Source: Gynurincola endophyticus
GTDB lineage: Bacteria; Bacteroidota; Bacteroidia; Chitinophagales; Chitinophagaceae
Reading direction: 5' to 3'
Assembly: GCF_003991195.1 (NCBI RefSeq)
Contig: NZ_RCWL01000002.1
Location: 372,001-436,000, forward strand
Length of the DNA: 64,000 bases
Shown: positions 53,267 through 60,916 of the stretch, piece by piece
Position numbering within the stretch: the stretch's first letter is position 1
Layout of the letters: every line of letters begins with the position of its first letter
Position numbers and translations under genes: made by a program
Notes under the pieces: model-generated
Databases searched by the model: none
The model's input: only the letters and a program-made list of their open reading frames with translations
Told to the model about the DNA's origin: nothing

Positions 53267-54004
53267 ATGAAAACAGTACTCATTACAGGAGCCAATAAAG
53301 GAATTGGTTTAGAAACAGCAAAACAATTATCTGCAGCAGGACTATTTATATATTTAGGCAGCCGTGATCTTGAAAAAGGAAAAGCTGCAGCAAAAGAACT
53401 GAACGAAGGCGGTTTCAAAAACATAAAAGCTATTCCCATCGACGTTACCGATATTTCCTCTATCTTATCAGCTAAAACAATCATTGAAGAAGAAAAAGGG
53501 CATCTCGACATTCTCATTAACAATGCAGGAATCAGTGGTCGGGTACCGCAGTATGCCACTGAAACGGATATCGAACACTATCAACAGGTAATGGATACAA
53601 ATTTTTATGGGGTAATACGAGTAACACAGGTATTCCTTGATCTTTTACGAAAATCTTCTGTCCCACGAATTGTGAATGTAAGCACCAGTGTGGCTTCACT
53701 TACCCTGCAAAGCAACCCGGAATGGCCCGCATATAACTATGCGAAATATGCCGTTTATGGTTCATCAAAAGCTGCCATGAATATGTATACGGTTCACCTG
53801 GCATACGAATTACGCGAAACAGCATTCAAAATAAACGCGGTTTGTCCGGGTTTTACCAAAACCGAATTTACCAATTTCAACGGAGGTGAATTAACAGATG
53901 CCGCCAAACGTATTATCAGATATGCATTAACAGATCAAAGCGGGCCAACCGGTAAATTCTTTAGTGAAGAAACAAATCCTGAAACCAGGGAAATTCCATG
54001 GTAA
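53267..54004 (+). CDS. short-chain dehydrogenase/reductase
   Basis: 245 residues. NAD(P)-dependent oxidoreductase of the classical SDR family: cofactor motif TGANKGIG, LINNAG, catalytic Ser in NVSTSVA, and the Tyr/Lys pair in YAVYGSSKAA, then VCPGFTKTEF. GSRDL after the second strand suggests NADP(H) preference. The substrate is unknown. The start is the ATG preceding MKTVLITG; a GTG seven codons earlier is possible but less likely. Confidence 0.92.
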   Translation: MKTVLITGANKGIGLETAKQLSAAGLFIYLGSRDLEKGKAAAKELNEGGFKNIKAIPIDVTDISSILSAKTIIEEEKGHLDILINNAGISGRVPQYATETDIEHYQQVMDTNFYGVIRVTQVFLDLLRKSSVPRIVNVSTSVASLTLQSNPEWPAYNYAKYAVYGSSKAAMNMYTVHLAYELRETAFKINAVCPGFTKTEFTNFNGGELTDAAKRIIRYALTDQSGPTGKFFSEETNPETREIPW

Positions 54005-54414
54005 AAATTGAGCAAAAGTAATTATCATTATAAATGACCTTAGGATAATAAATTATTCCTAAGGTCATTTATGTATATAAAAAAGAGTATTCACGTTGTT
54101 TCATAAACCGATTATTTTGTCGGAACAATCACAATATCTGATTCAAACCTTAAAGGTATATGTTCAGAAAATAAACAATTGATTTACATTGATAAAATTG
54201 TGTACTACCTGAAAGTAGTATTGCTTAAAAAAATGAAATAATTATATTTATCATCAAGTATCTGCAACAAAGTATTTAATGTACATAAAATCAGCACTTG
54301 CCGCTATTATGCGATTGAGTACTCACCAGTAATTCATACCTGAAGAAAATCTGCTTTCTTCTTATAAAAATTGCTCATAAGTCTCATCATTTATAAAAAT
54401 AAAAACAGTCGGAT
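54005..54414. other. 410-bp AT-rich spacer with one hairpin
   Basis: Contains the hairpin at 54032-54070, a likely terminator of the SDR gene. No gene is recognised in the rest. Confidence 0.5.
54032..54070 (+). terminator. hairpin after the SDR gene
   Basis: A 14-bp perfect stem (AAATGACCTTAGGA / TCCTAAGGTCATTT) with an AT-rich loop of 11 bases that can pair further. The following tract is AT-rich rather than a pure T run. Confidence 0.7.
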
Positions 54415-55038
54415 ATGAAAATTAAAATACGAATATTGCTATTAGTAAGCATCGTGCTGAGTACTAATTTTATTCTGGCGCAGGACCGCCCTGTTAGCTG
54501 TGAAAATGCAGTTACTCCTTTCAATGATCTTATGAAAGGGCGAATTATAAGTCAGGTAAGAACAGCACATCAATATTTCATGAACTCACCTGATGCTGGT
54601 GCCGGAAAAGATTATACAGAAAGAACCAATAACCTTCAGAAAGAAATAACCAGAACTTTTGAAGCATTTATTTTGGCCAGAAAAAGTGAATATAAAAAAA
54701 CAATCTGCAGGTACTATAAAACTGACTGGAACAAAGCCGGAGAAAGCAGCAACAGAACATTAACAGTTCAACCAGGCTTTTATTTACTGACAGATAGCTT
54801 AAAAAGAACAAAAAACGGAGATTGGAAAGGCGGACCTAATTGGAAACCTAACAAAAATTTCCCCACCTCTATTACCTGGTCTACAGGTGGACACAGAAGA
54901 AACGAAACTTTCGTGGATATCAAAGCAGTATATAAAGATGACTTTATAGAAAAAATGATTCTTTCTGAACTGAATGCAGTCAGAAAAGAATTACATGAGC
55001 TCGGAATCCCAACAGAGTTACCTCCTCTATTGAAGTAA
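54415..55038 (+). CDS. secreted protein of unknown function
   Basis: 207 residues with a signal peptide (MKIKIRILLLVSIVLSTNFILAQ). The mature protein is helical and basic, with two cysteines (SCENAV and TICRYY) that could form a disulfide, and a Trp- and Gly-rich centre (GDWKGGPNWKPNKNF). Not recognised. It is an isolated gene. Confidence 0.7.
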   Translation: MKIKIRILLLVSIVLSTNFILAQDRPVSCENAVTPFNDLMKGRIISQVRTAHQYFMNSPDAGAGKDYTERTNNLQKEITRTFEAFILARKSEYKKTICRYYKTDWNKAGESSNRTLTVQPGFYLLTDSLKRTKNGDWKGGPNWKPNKNFPTSITWSTGGHRRNETFVDIKAVYKDDFIEKMILSELNAVRKELHELGIPTELPPLLK

Positions 55039-55193
55039 ATATATTAGTACAGAATTTTTTAAATTAATAGTTTGCACGAAAACAATACGCAAGTGAACGT
55101 ATCATTTTGAAATGATTAATTTCCTGAATTTCGGTAAATCCTTATATCTTGTAATGGAGAACATTGTTTTTCAATTGACGAAAACCAAATAAA

Positions 55194-55478
55194 ATGGTGA
55201 AAGAACAATTCTTTTCAGCAAACGAAAAATTTTTCTGTAACTGCTGCGGTTATAACACACTGATGCAGTTTCGTGATGGAACTTATGAAGTATGCGAAAT
55301 CTGTTATTGGGAAGATGACAAAACACAGACTGACAATCCCGATTATGTAAGCGGAGCAAACAAAATATCATTAAATGAAGCCCGCAAAAATTATGAGCAA
55401 TCCGGTGCTAGCGATCTGACATTGCTACAGTATGTGCGGAAGGCCTCTGCCAATGATATCCGGAACAATAATAGTTAA
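55194..55478 (+). CDS. CPCC-type cysteine-rich protein
   Basis: 94 residues. It matches the Cys_rich_CPCC family: FCNCCGYNTL (here CNCC rather than the usual CPCC), then GTYEVCEICYWEDDKTQTDNPD, GANKISLNEARKNYEQSGAS. The four-plus-two cysteines probably bind zinc. Members are often found near polymorphic toxin systems and in mobile regions, but the function is unknown. It converges on the nitronate monooxygenase gene with only 9 bp between stops. Confidence 0.82.
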   Translation: MVKEQFFSANEKFFCNCCGYNTLMQFRDGTYEVCEICYWEDDKTQTDNPDYVSGANKISLNEARKNYEQSGASDLTLLQYVRKASANDIRNNNS

Positions 55479-55487
55479 AAAATACGT

Positions 55488-56552
55488 TCATGAAAACAGT
55501 TCAACATCGCTGATTAATTTCCTTAATATTTCACTGGTCGAATGTTCACTATACCGGAATAATGATTGCCCGGCCCAGATATTTACAAAATCTGCATTTT
55601 TTTGTTCTTTAGCAACTTTACGCAACTCGGCGGTGAGTTTATTCTGGTAGGGATATGGTAACACATATTCCGAACTTTCAATAGTTTCAATGAACGTATT
55701 ATTAATTCCACGTGCATAGCGACCTGAAAAACTTTTAGTCAATACAATATCCTTCTCATTCACCTTTTTCAACCGTTGTTTTTCAAAATCTTTCAACGAA
55801 CTTTCTGCTGAAGCAATTAATAAACTTCCTACCTGAAAACCCTGTGCACCTAAGGTTTTTGCAGCCAGTAAAGTAGATGCGTTATAAATACCACCTGCAT
55901 AAATAAGCGGTACTTTTACTTTATCATATACTTGTGCCAGCAATGATAAACCACCTATCTGAAGAATATTGGTTTCTTCAAAACTACCTCTGTGTCCGCC
56001 AGCTTCAATACCCTGTACACAAATAACATCAATACCTGAAGCTTCTAAGATCATGGCTTCTTCTACAGATGTACAGGTACCAATTAAACATATACCCTTA
56101 CTTTTTAAACGGTCAATGCTCTGCTGATCCAGATTACCGAAGGTAAAACTGAGCATCTTACACCCCTCTTCAATAATCACTTCTACCTGTTCATGATAAC
56201 TATTGAGTTTTACTTCATCAATCGCAGGCAGCTTTACTAGCAGATGATGCTGTAAGGCAAATGTTTCAATAAAATGCCTGGTTTTGGTATAACGCGCGCT
56301 GAGTTCATTCGTCAACGCGGGAATTTTATGTACAAAAATATTAACGGCAAAAGGATCTCCTGTCAATTGTTTTGTAGCCCGGATAGCCTCCGAACAACCG
56401 GTTGCATTTAAGTCACCCAATGACAAGGATCCCAAACAATTTGCGCGGGTTGCTGCCACCACCATCGCAGGAGTGGTTACACCAAACATGGGGGCCTGAA
56501 TAACAGGATATTCAATATTAAACAGCCGGGTTAGCTGGTTCATCCATTTCAT
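55488..56552 (-). CDS. nitronate monooxygenase (NMO, 2-nitropropane dioxygenase-like)
   Basis: 354 residues, an FMN-dependent TIM barrel that oxidises nitronates or related compounds such as propionate-3-nitronate. Typical segments are YPVIQAPMFGVTTPAMV, CVQGIEAGGHRGSF (FMN phosphate site and active His), VPLIYAGGIYNASTLLAAKTLGAQGFQVGSLL. It is divergent from a MarR regulator, and a 25-bp palindrome overlaps its putative promoter, which suggests repression. An ATG at residue 4 is an alternative start. Confidence 0.9.
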   Translation of the reverse strand: MKWMNQLTRLFNIEYPVIQAPMFGVTTPAMVVAATRANCLGSLSLGDLNATGCSEAIRATKQLTGDPFAVNIFVHKIPALTNELSARYTKTRHFIETFALQHHLLVKLPAIDEVKLNSYHEQVEVIIEEGCKMLSFTFGNLDQQSIDRLKSKGICLIGTCTSVEEAMILEASGIDVICVQGIEAGGHRGSFEETNILQIGGLSLLAQVYDKVKVPLIYAGGIYNASTLLAAKTLGAQGFQVGSLLIASAESSLKDFEKQRLKKVNEKDIVLTKSFSGRYARGINNTFIETIESSEYVLPYPYQNKLTAELRKVAKEQKNADFVNIWAGQSLFRYSEHSTSEILRKLISDVELFS

Positions 56553-56570
56553 TCATCATCATTTATGAAG

Positions 56571-56595
56571 TTTCAGATATTGCAAATATCTGAAA
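56571..56595. promoter_or_regulatory. 25-bp operator-like palindrome upstream of the NMO gene
   Basis: TTTCAGATATT-GCA-AATATCTGAAA is a perfect 11-bp inverted repeat 19 bp upstream of the NMO ATG. On the minus strand it contains GATATTTG, a 7/8 match to the -7 box. The size and symmetry fit a MarR-type repressor site; the MarR gene is the divergent neighbour. Confidence 0.6.
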
Positions 56596-56662
56596 GATAT
56601 TTCTATCAGAACAATTTCCTTAAAAATCATATATAATTAACTATCAACACATTAACACAAAT

Positions 56663-56689
56663 CCAAAACTCTTCCTGAAAAAGTTTTGG
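56663..56689. promoter_or_regulatory. inverted repeat overlapping the marR -33 element
   Basis: CCAAAACT and AGTTTTGG form a perfect 8-bp inverted repeat with an 11-bp spacer. The right arm includes the -33 TTTG of the regulator gene. A second short palindrome (GAATT-GT-AATTC) lies just downstream in the promoter spacer. Confidence 0.4.
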
Positions 56690-56715
56690 AATTGTAATTC
56701 ATAAATATATCTTTG
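56685..56715 (+). promoter_or_regulatory. promoter of the marR gene
   Basis: TTTG (56685-56688), a 19-bp spacer and TATCTTTG (56708-56715) are an exact fit to the Bacteroidota TTTG/TAnnTTTG promoter. The predicted start is about 13 bp before the ATG. Confidence 0.65.
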
Positions 56716-56734
56716 TTACTAAGATAATTAGATA

Positions 56735-57202
56735 ATGAATAAATCATCAACAAAAATAAATATTGATCAGTTCAGAGCTGTCAGCAGGCAATACTCTGAC
56801 GCATCGGTATTTATGCACGAAGCTATTGCCAGAAAAGCAGGACTTACCGGAGCCGACCACAAGTACTTAGGCATCATTCTTCAACACAAAGAATTAACAG
56901 CAGGTGACCTTTCTAAATTAACAGGATTAACGACCGGAGCTGTTACCGGCTTAATAGACCGGCTGGAAAAGAAAAAATTGCTAAAAAGGCAATTCACTAA
57001 AGATGACAGAAGAAAAGTGATCATCGTTGCTAATATGGAAAGAAGTATGAAACTGCTACAACCTTTGTTCAGTGAGTTGCAGGAAAAAACGGCGAGGCTG
57101 CTCGCTACTTTTTCACCGGAGGAAATTAAAACCATTGAACGTTATTTTATCGAAGCTACCGTGATCATGAAAGAAACTACAGACACTTTAAACAATGAAT
57201 AA
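56735..57202 (+). CDS. MarR family transcriptional regulator
   Basis: 155 residues with a winged helix: DHKYLGIILQHKELTAGDLSKLTGLTTGAVTGLIDRLEKKKLLKRQFTKDDRRKVIIV is the helix-turn-helix and wing (the DDRR motif is diagnostic). The flanking helices form the dimer interface. Divergent from nitronate monooxygenase and overlapping the next membrane protein by 8 bp, it may control both. The inducer is unknown. Confidence 0.92.
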   Translation: MNKSSTKINIDQFRAVSRQYSDASVFMHEAIARKAGLTGADHKYLGIILQHKELTAGDLSKLTGLTTGAVTGLIDRLEKKKLLKRQFTKDDRRKVIIVANMERSMKLLQPLFSELQEKTARLLATFSPEEIKTIERYFIEATVIMKETTDTLNNE

Positions 57203-57716
57203 AATGTTGAAAATGGAAAATATCACAACTTCATACCTCACCCGGGCAGAAACATGGCTCAGTATTTCAGTGCTGCTATATTTCTTAATGAACGGTGCGC
57301 AGATTTTTGAAACATTGGTACTCGTTCCTAAATGGGTGGACTCTCCGCCACATAACTTTAAACTGTTAGCTGACGGAAAAGGTGCTACGCTTAAAACATT
57401 CTGGATTACGCTTCACTCAATACATGAAATTACCTTTATACTGGCAATCATCTTCTGTTGGAAAATTGAGCCGGTAAGAAACTGGTTACTGATACTGTTT
57501 TCACTGCACTTTGCCGTTAGAGTATGGACACTTGCCTATTTTGCTCCTAACATTATCGATTTTCAGAAAGTAGCGGAAAATCCTTCATTAGCCAGAGACC
57601 TCGTCAAACGAACTTCGCTCTGGCAAGCACTCAACTATGTAAGAGTAGCTATTTACTTATTGATTTCTTTAGGTTTAATTCCGCTATGTATAAAATTATT
57701 CAGCCTCAGAAATTAA
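57195..57716 (+). CDS. four-helix membrane protein of unknown function
   Basis: 173 residues from the ATG that overlaps the MarR stop; alternative ATGs lie 3 and 6 codons later. Four hydrophobic helices are seen (about 22-42, 72-92, 97-115, 148-166). Notable residues are NGAQIFETLVLVPKWVDSPP and LHSIHEITFILAIIFCW, with several conserved-looking His and Trp. I do not recognise a named family. Translational overlap with marR suggests a regulated partner gene. Confidence 0.75.
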   Translation: MNKMLKMENITTSYLTRAETWLSISVLLYFLMNGAQIFETLVLVPKWVDSPPHNFKLLADGKGATLKTFWITLHSIHEITFILAIIFCWKIEPVRNWLLILFSLHFAVRVWTLAYFAPNIIDFQKVAENPSLARDLVKRTSLWQALNYVRVAIYLLISLGLIPLCIKLFSLRN

Positions 57717-57734
57717 ATTATTATATAGAATACA

Positions 57735-57767
57735 AAAGTCCTGTTTCTGTTAAAGAAACAGGACTTT
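57735..57767. terminator. terminator between convergent membrane-protein and barrel genes
   Basis: A 14-bp perfect stem (AAAGTCCTGTTTCT / AGAAACAGGACTTT) with a 5-nt loop, usable from both sides. Confidence 0.92.
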
Positions 57768-57783
57768 CTATAGTTACCCCTAA

Positions 57784-58599
57784 CTATTTTTTTCTTAATA
57801 CATTCAGGAAGAGGGTTTCAAAACTCACCAACCAGCTATTCTGCGCCATACGGTTCATATTGCCGGAAGCTTGCATTCTATAGCCGACATTCAATTTACT
57901 GCTGCTTTTAAAGATCAACTGTAAGGCCGGAGCAATGTCTACAAAGTTTTTAGACTGATCCAATGCTGACTGGCCTAATACTTCAACATACAAATTCAGA
58001 TTGGTCTGATCATAGCTTTTGTAAGTTCTGGGAAACAACAGGTAACCCGCACTTAAACTATAATTAAAAGCCTGATAAGGCAGTGTTGTAAGGTTTCTAT
58101 CTTTTTCATTCAGCACCTGCATGTAATCGAGTGTAGAAGAAACAGCCAGTTTATTCCATAGCTGTGTTAAGACCACTCCTCCTCTTACCCCCGACTGATC
58201 ACCCATTAAACTGAGATGGTCATAACGTAACGGGTTTTTAGAATAACTTCCTTCTGCAAACGCAGCCATTCTGAAATGACTGTGAGAATCATCGATACTT
58301 AAAAAACGGTACTTGGTATAAAGGCGGGCACTTTCCCATTTCATAGCATCCTGATACATACTTGAAAATGTATTGCCTACCATTACCATCCAGTTCTTGT
58401 GCAAACCAATACCAATGTCTTGCGAGTGCCTGAAACCAGTACGGTTCATCATCTCATCATTTTGCCATTTGGTGCTCCATTTGGCATTCACAGATTTAGC
58501 CGGAAGGTTACTCGCGGGTTCTGTAAAAATATATAACTCCTGAGCCGTAGCTAACTGAGTAAACAATAAACTCAGTAAACTCACATATAGATATTTCAT
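57784..58599 (-). CDS. outer-membrane beta-barrel protein of the metal cluster
   Basis: 271 residues with a signal peptide (to about residue 20). Strands alternate with aromatic residues, as in a barrel of about 12 strands (FNYSLSAGYLLFP, LNLYVEVLG, LNVGYRMQAS). It begins 4 bp after the thioredoxin-like gene, so it belongs to the same transcript as the HMA protein. In this position it may pass or sense metal, but no specific family is assigned. Confidence 0.7.
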   Translation of the reverse strand: MKYLYVSLLSLLFTQLATAQELYIFTEPASNLPAKSVNAKWSTKWQNDEMMNRTGFRHSQDIGIGLHKNWMVMVGNTFSSMYQDAMKWESARLYTKYRFLSIDDSHSHFRMAAFAEGSYSKNPLRYDHLSLMGDQSGVRGGVVLTQLWNKLAVSSTLDYMQVLNEKDRNLTTLPYQAFNYSLSAGYLLFPRTYKSYDQTNLNLYVEVLGQSALDQSKNFVDIAPALQLIFKSSSKLNVGYRMQASGNMNRMAQNSWLVSFETLFLNVLRKK

Positions 58600-58603
58600 T
58601 CTG

Positions 58604-59080
58604 CTATTTTAGTTTTGATAAAAACTTCTTTAATTGTTTTGGGGAAGGATCTATCATTTCTATTTCGCCTTTAGGGTTGATTAAAAAAGTACTGGGTAAT
58701 GCATCAATACCCCATGCATCTACTACAGGAGATTTGAAATTACCGGGTGCATGGTATTGTTTCCATGCAAGGCCATGTTTTTCTACCGTATTTTGCCATT
58801 GGCCAGCACTGTTATCAATCGAAACACCAATGATATCAAACTTTTTGGAGGTGTACTCTTTATATAGCTTCTTCAATTCGGGAAAAGCTTTTAAACAAGG
58901 ACCACACCACGAAGCCCAGACATCAATCAACAGGTATTTACCTTCATATGCACGAAAATCGAAACGAACGCCTTCTTTAGTTTGCGCGGCTATCTGCGGA
59001 GCTTTGTTGCCAACTTTTAACTGTGCTGAAAGCGACAAACTTAAAAGCAACGAAAGCCCGGCTATTATAAAGGGTTTCAT
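58604..59080 (-). CDS. TlpA-like thiol-disulfide oxidoreductase
   Basis: 158 residues with a signal peptide (MKPFIIAGLSLLLSLSLSAQ). Thioredoxin fold with the active site WASWCGPC (Cys59, Cys62), APQIAAQTKEGVRFDFRAYEGKYLLIDVW before it, and the cis-Pro region ALPSTFLINPKGEI after it. It reduces or exchanges disulfides in the periplasm; here it may keep the cysteines of the neighbouring HMA proteins reduced. It starts 11 bp after the HMA gene. Confidence 0.9.
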   Translation of the reverse strand: MKPFIIAGLSLLLSLSLSAQLKVGNKAPQIAAQTKEGVRFDFRAYEGKYLLIDVWASWCGPCLKAFPELKKLYKEYTSKKFDIIGVSIDNSAGQWQNTVEKHGLAWKQYHAPGNFKSPVVDAWGIDALPSTFLINPKGEIEMIDPSPKQLKKFLSKLK

Positions 59081-59091
59081 GGTGTTCGTTT

Positions 59092-59634
59092 TTAGATGGT
59101 AACGTGATATACACGGTTGGAAACAGCATTATCTGCTTCGCAACATCCTGCTACTTTACCTGTTTTCACACATTCTTTTGAGCTGGATTTGGCAAATGTC
59201 TGGTAAGACTTGCTGGTTAAAAAGTTTTTATCTACTACCTGAATTTCCTGCTCACCACTCAATACCTGTGATTTAACTTTTAAGAAGTGAAACACTTGTC
59301 CGTCAATGTTCACATGTTCATCATTCTTAATAGCAACATCACTAAAGTTTCTTTTCATGAACAGTTTACCTACAGAAAACCCTGCATCTTCCACTGCTTT
59401 TTTCACATCATCAATCACCACTTTTTGCTGATCTTTAAATTTGATCATAAAACTGGTGGTAACGATATCTACATCCACCGATTCAACAAACGGTAATGCT
59501 TCCAGAGAAGAGTTAATGGCTTTTGTACATAATGCACAGGTTAAACCTGTTGCTTCTAAACGTGCACTGCTGAACTGTGCATTTGCAGTATGTGCCACTA
59601 AAAAGCACACTACTGCTAATACAATATTTTTCAT
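59092..59634 (-). CDS. periplasmic heavy-metal-associated (HMA) domain protein
   Basis: 180 residues with a signal peptide (MKNIVLAVVCFLVAHTANAQ). Residues 22-95 are an HMA domain with the metal motif GLTCALCTKAI (C-x2-C), the form used for Cu(I), and the ferredoxin-like pattern LEALPFVESVDVDI, DDVKKAVEDAGFSVG. The rest is a beta segment ending with several further cysteines (ECVKTGKVAGCCEAD). It is probably a periplasmic copper-binding protein, operonic with the thioredoxin-like and barrel proteins. Confidence 0.85.
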   Translation of the reverse strand: MKNIVLAVVCFLVAHTANAQFSSARLEATGLTCALCTKAINSSLEALPFVESVDVDIVTTSFMIKFKDQQKVVIDDVKKAVEDAGFSVGKLFMKRNFSDVAIKNDEHVNIDGQVFHFLKVKSQVLSGEQEIQVVDKNFLTSKSYQTFAKSSSKECVKTGKVAGCCEADNAVSNRVYHVTI

Positions 59635-59707
59635 TGTAAAAATTTAATTATTAAGTGATGAAAAAAGACTGAGAAGTTTTACCATTAAGAAATTAAGGGA
59701 ATAAACT

Positions 59708-59739
59708 ATTCATTGGTAGATGATATATCACCAATGAAT
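59708..59739 (-). terminator. inverted repeat downstream of the HMA-metallothionein gene
   Basis: A 10-bp perfect stem (ATTCATTGGT / ACCAATGAAT) with a 12-nt AT-rich centre. There is no strong T tract, so the terminator role is tentative. Confidence 0.4.
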
Positions 59740-59784
59740 GAGTTTCACCTAAGTTCTGCATGGTCAAAAGAGTGCAAGAATCTT

Positions 59785-60288
59785 CTATGCAGCAATTTTG
59801 CTATCGCAGCAGTCTTTTTCTTTACCATTTACATGATGTGCTTCAGATTTGCAGCCTTCACATTTTTCTTTTCCAGTGCAGTTTTCGCATTTCCCTTTTT
59901 CTTTACAATCGGGGCATTTGCAATCTGCACTGCATTTTTCAGCTTTCGCGGTAGTAGCGTCTTTGCGCTCATATTTGCAGCAGGAATGTAATTTTTCGTA
60001 TACTTCATTTGAAGCAGTAAATGCTTCATTATCGTATCCAACACCGGCAATAGCTTTTTGAATTTTTTTGATGTCGGTTTTCTTTTCATTGTAAACCACA
60101 TTCAACATTTTGGTTTCTGTATTCCAATCAGCTTTGTCAGCACCCGCTTCAATAGCGGCTTTATCTATTTTAGCTTTACACATACCGCAGTTACCCCAAA
60201 CTTTTACAGCAGTGGTCTTCTTTTGCGCTTGTGCAGATACAGTCATTAAAGTAGCGATTACGATAAATAAATAAGTAATGTATTTCAT
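59785..60288 (-). CDS. HMA protein with metallothionein-like cysteine tail
   Basis: 167 residues from the ATG at the signal peptide (MKYITYLFIVIATLMTVSAQ). Residues 25-95 form an HMA domain with WGNCGMCKAKID (Cys34, Cys37). The tail (100-167) holds 12 cysteines, among them Cys103, 104, 119, 123, 125, 128, 134, 137, 143, 146, 160 and 161, in CxxxCxCxxC and CxxC patterns mixed with Lys and Glu, plus HH near the end. This tail looks like a metallothionein and should bind several Cu(I) or Zn(II) ions. The longer upstream frame has no signal sequence. It lies between two short repeat-rich spacers. Confidence 0.85.
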   Translation of the reverse strand: MKYITYLFIVIATLMTVSAQAQKKTTAVKVWGNCGMCKAKIDKAAIEAGADKADWNTETKMLNVVYNEKKTDIKKIQKAIAGVGYDNEAFTASNEVYEKLHSCCKYERKDATTAKAEKCSADCKCPDCKEKGKCENCTGKEKCEGCKSEAHHVNGKEKDCCDSKIAA

Positions 60289-60334
60289 TTCAGAATTTTT
60301 AATAAATAGGAAAAATAATAAGGCGGGAGTATTA

Positions 60335-60444
60335 ACCATTAAGAAACAGAGGAAATTAAGAAGCATTAGATTGCAGCCTTAATTGCCTTTAACCATAATA
60401 GGCTTAATTTCTTAATACCTTAATGGTGAAAAAGAACCATTAAG
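60335..60444. repeat. repeated ACCATTAAG motifs
   Basis: ACCATTAAG or its complement occurs at 60335-60343, 60419-60427 and 60436-60444, with ATTAAG spacing between; another copy lies at 59681-59689 on the other side of the HMA gene. The motifs are in both orientations. They may be binding sites or remnants of a dispersed intergenic repeat. Confidence 0.4.
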
Positions 60445-60455
60445 CTAAAGAAGTA

Positions 60456-60851
60456 TCAAATTCTGAAATTACAATTGTAGAGATAGACCTGATTGAACTG
60501 ACGATCAGGTGGTGCGTGATACTTATTATATAAAATAACCCTTTGTGTAAGCAAAGGTGTTAAATATTCCTGATAGAAGGGTAATTCGATCACATCGTCT
60601 GTTACCGGCTGGCTGAAAACGAAATTAGCCGCAACATTCTGATGCACATCTTCCACCTTGTAGTGTTGTTCATCGGTGTGGCAACATCCGTTTTTATCTT
60701 CCTCCATGCCACAAAAACCGCATACATCGGTAGAAGAAGCTCCGATTTCAACACTGGCCAACCGTCCCATGCAATAGTGCACATTCACTATAAACCCGCT
60801 GGTTACCAGCAGATAAAACAATGATAATATGACTACAGCAAAACGCTTCAT
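60456..60851 (-). CDS. HYC_CC_PP family protein
   Basis: 131 residues with an N-terminal signal/anchor helix (MKRFAVVILSLFYLLVTSGF). The family landmarks are present: HYC (residues 25-27), CGFCGMEE (Cys44, Cys47), GCC (56-57) and PP (114-115). The cysteines and His could bind copper or another soft metal. Members recur beside HMA, copper and Porin_10 genes in Bacteroidota, as here. The precise role is unknown. Confidence 0.85.
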   Translation of the reverse strand: MKRFAVVILSLFYLLVTSGFIVNVHYCMGRLASVEIGASSTDVCGFCGMEEDKNGCCHTDEQHYKVEDVHQNVAANFVFSQPVTDDVIELPFYQEYLTPLLTQRVILYNKYHAPPDRQFNQVYLYNCNFRI

Positions 60852-60916
60852 GTTATAAAGGTCAATAAAAAAAAGAGTATTTCAAATAGTTAGCTAAATT
60901 TTTAACCGTTTTTTTA

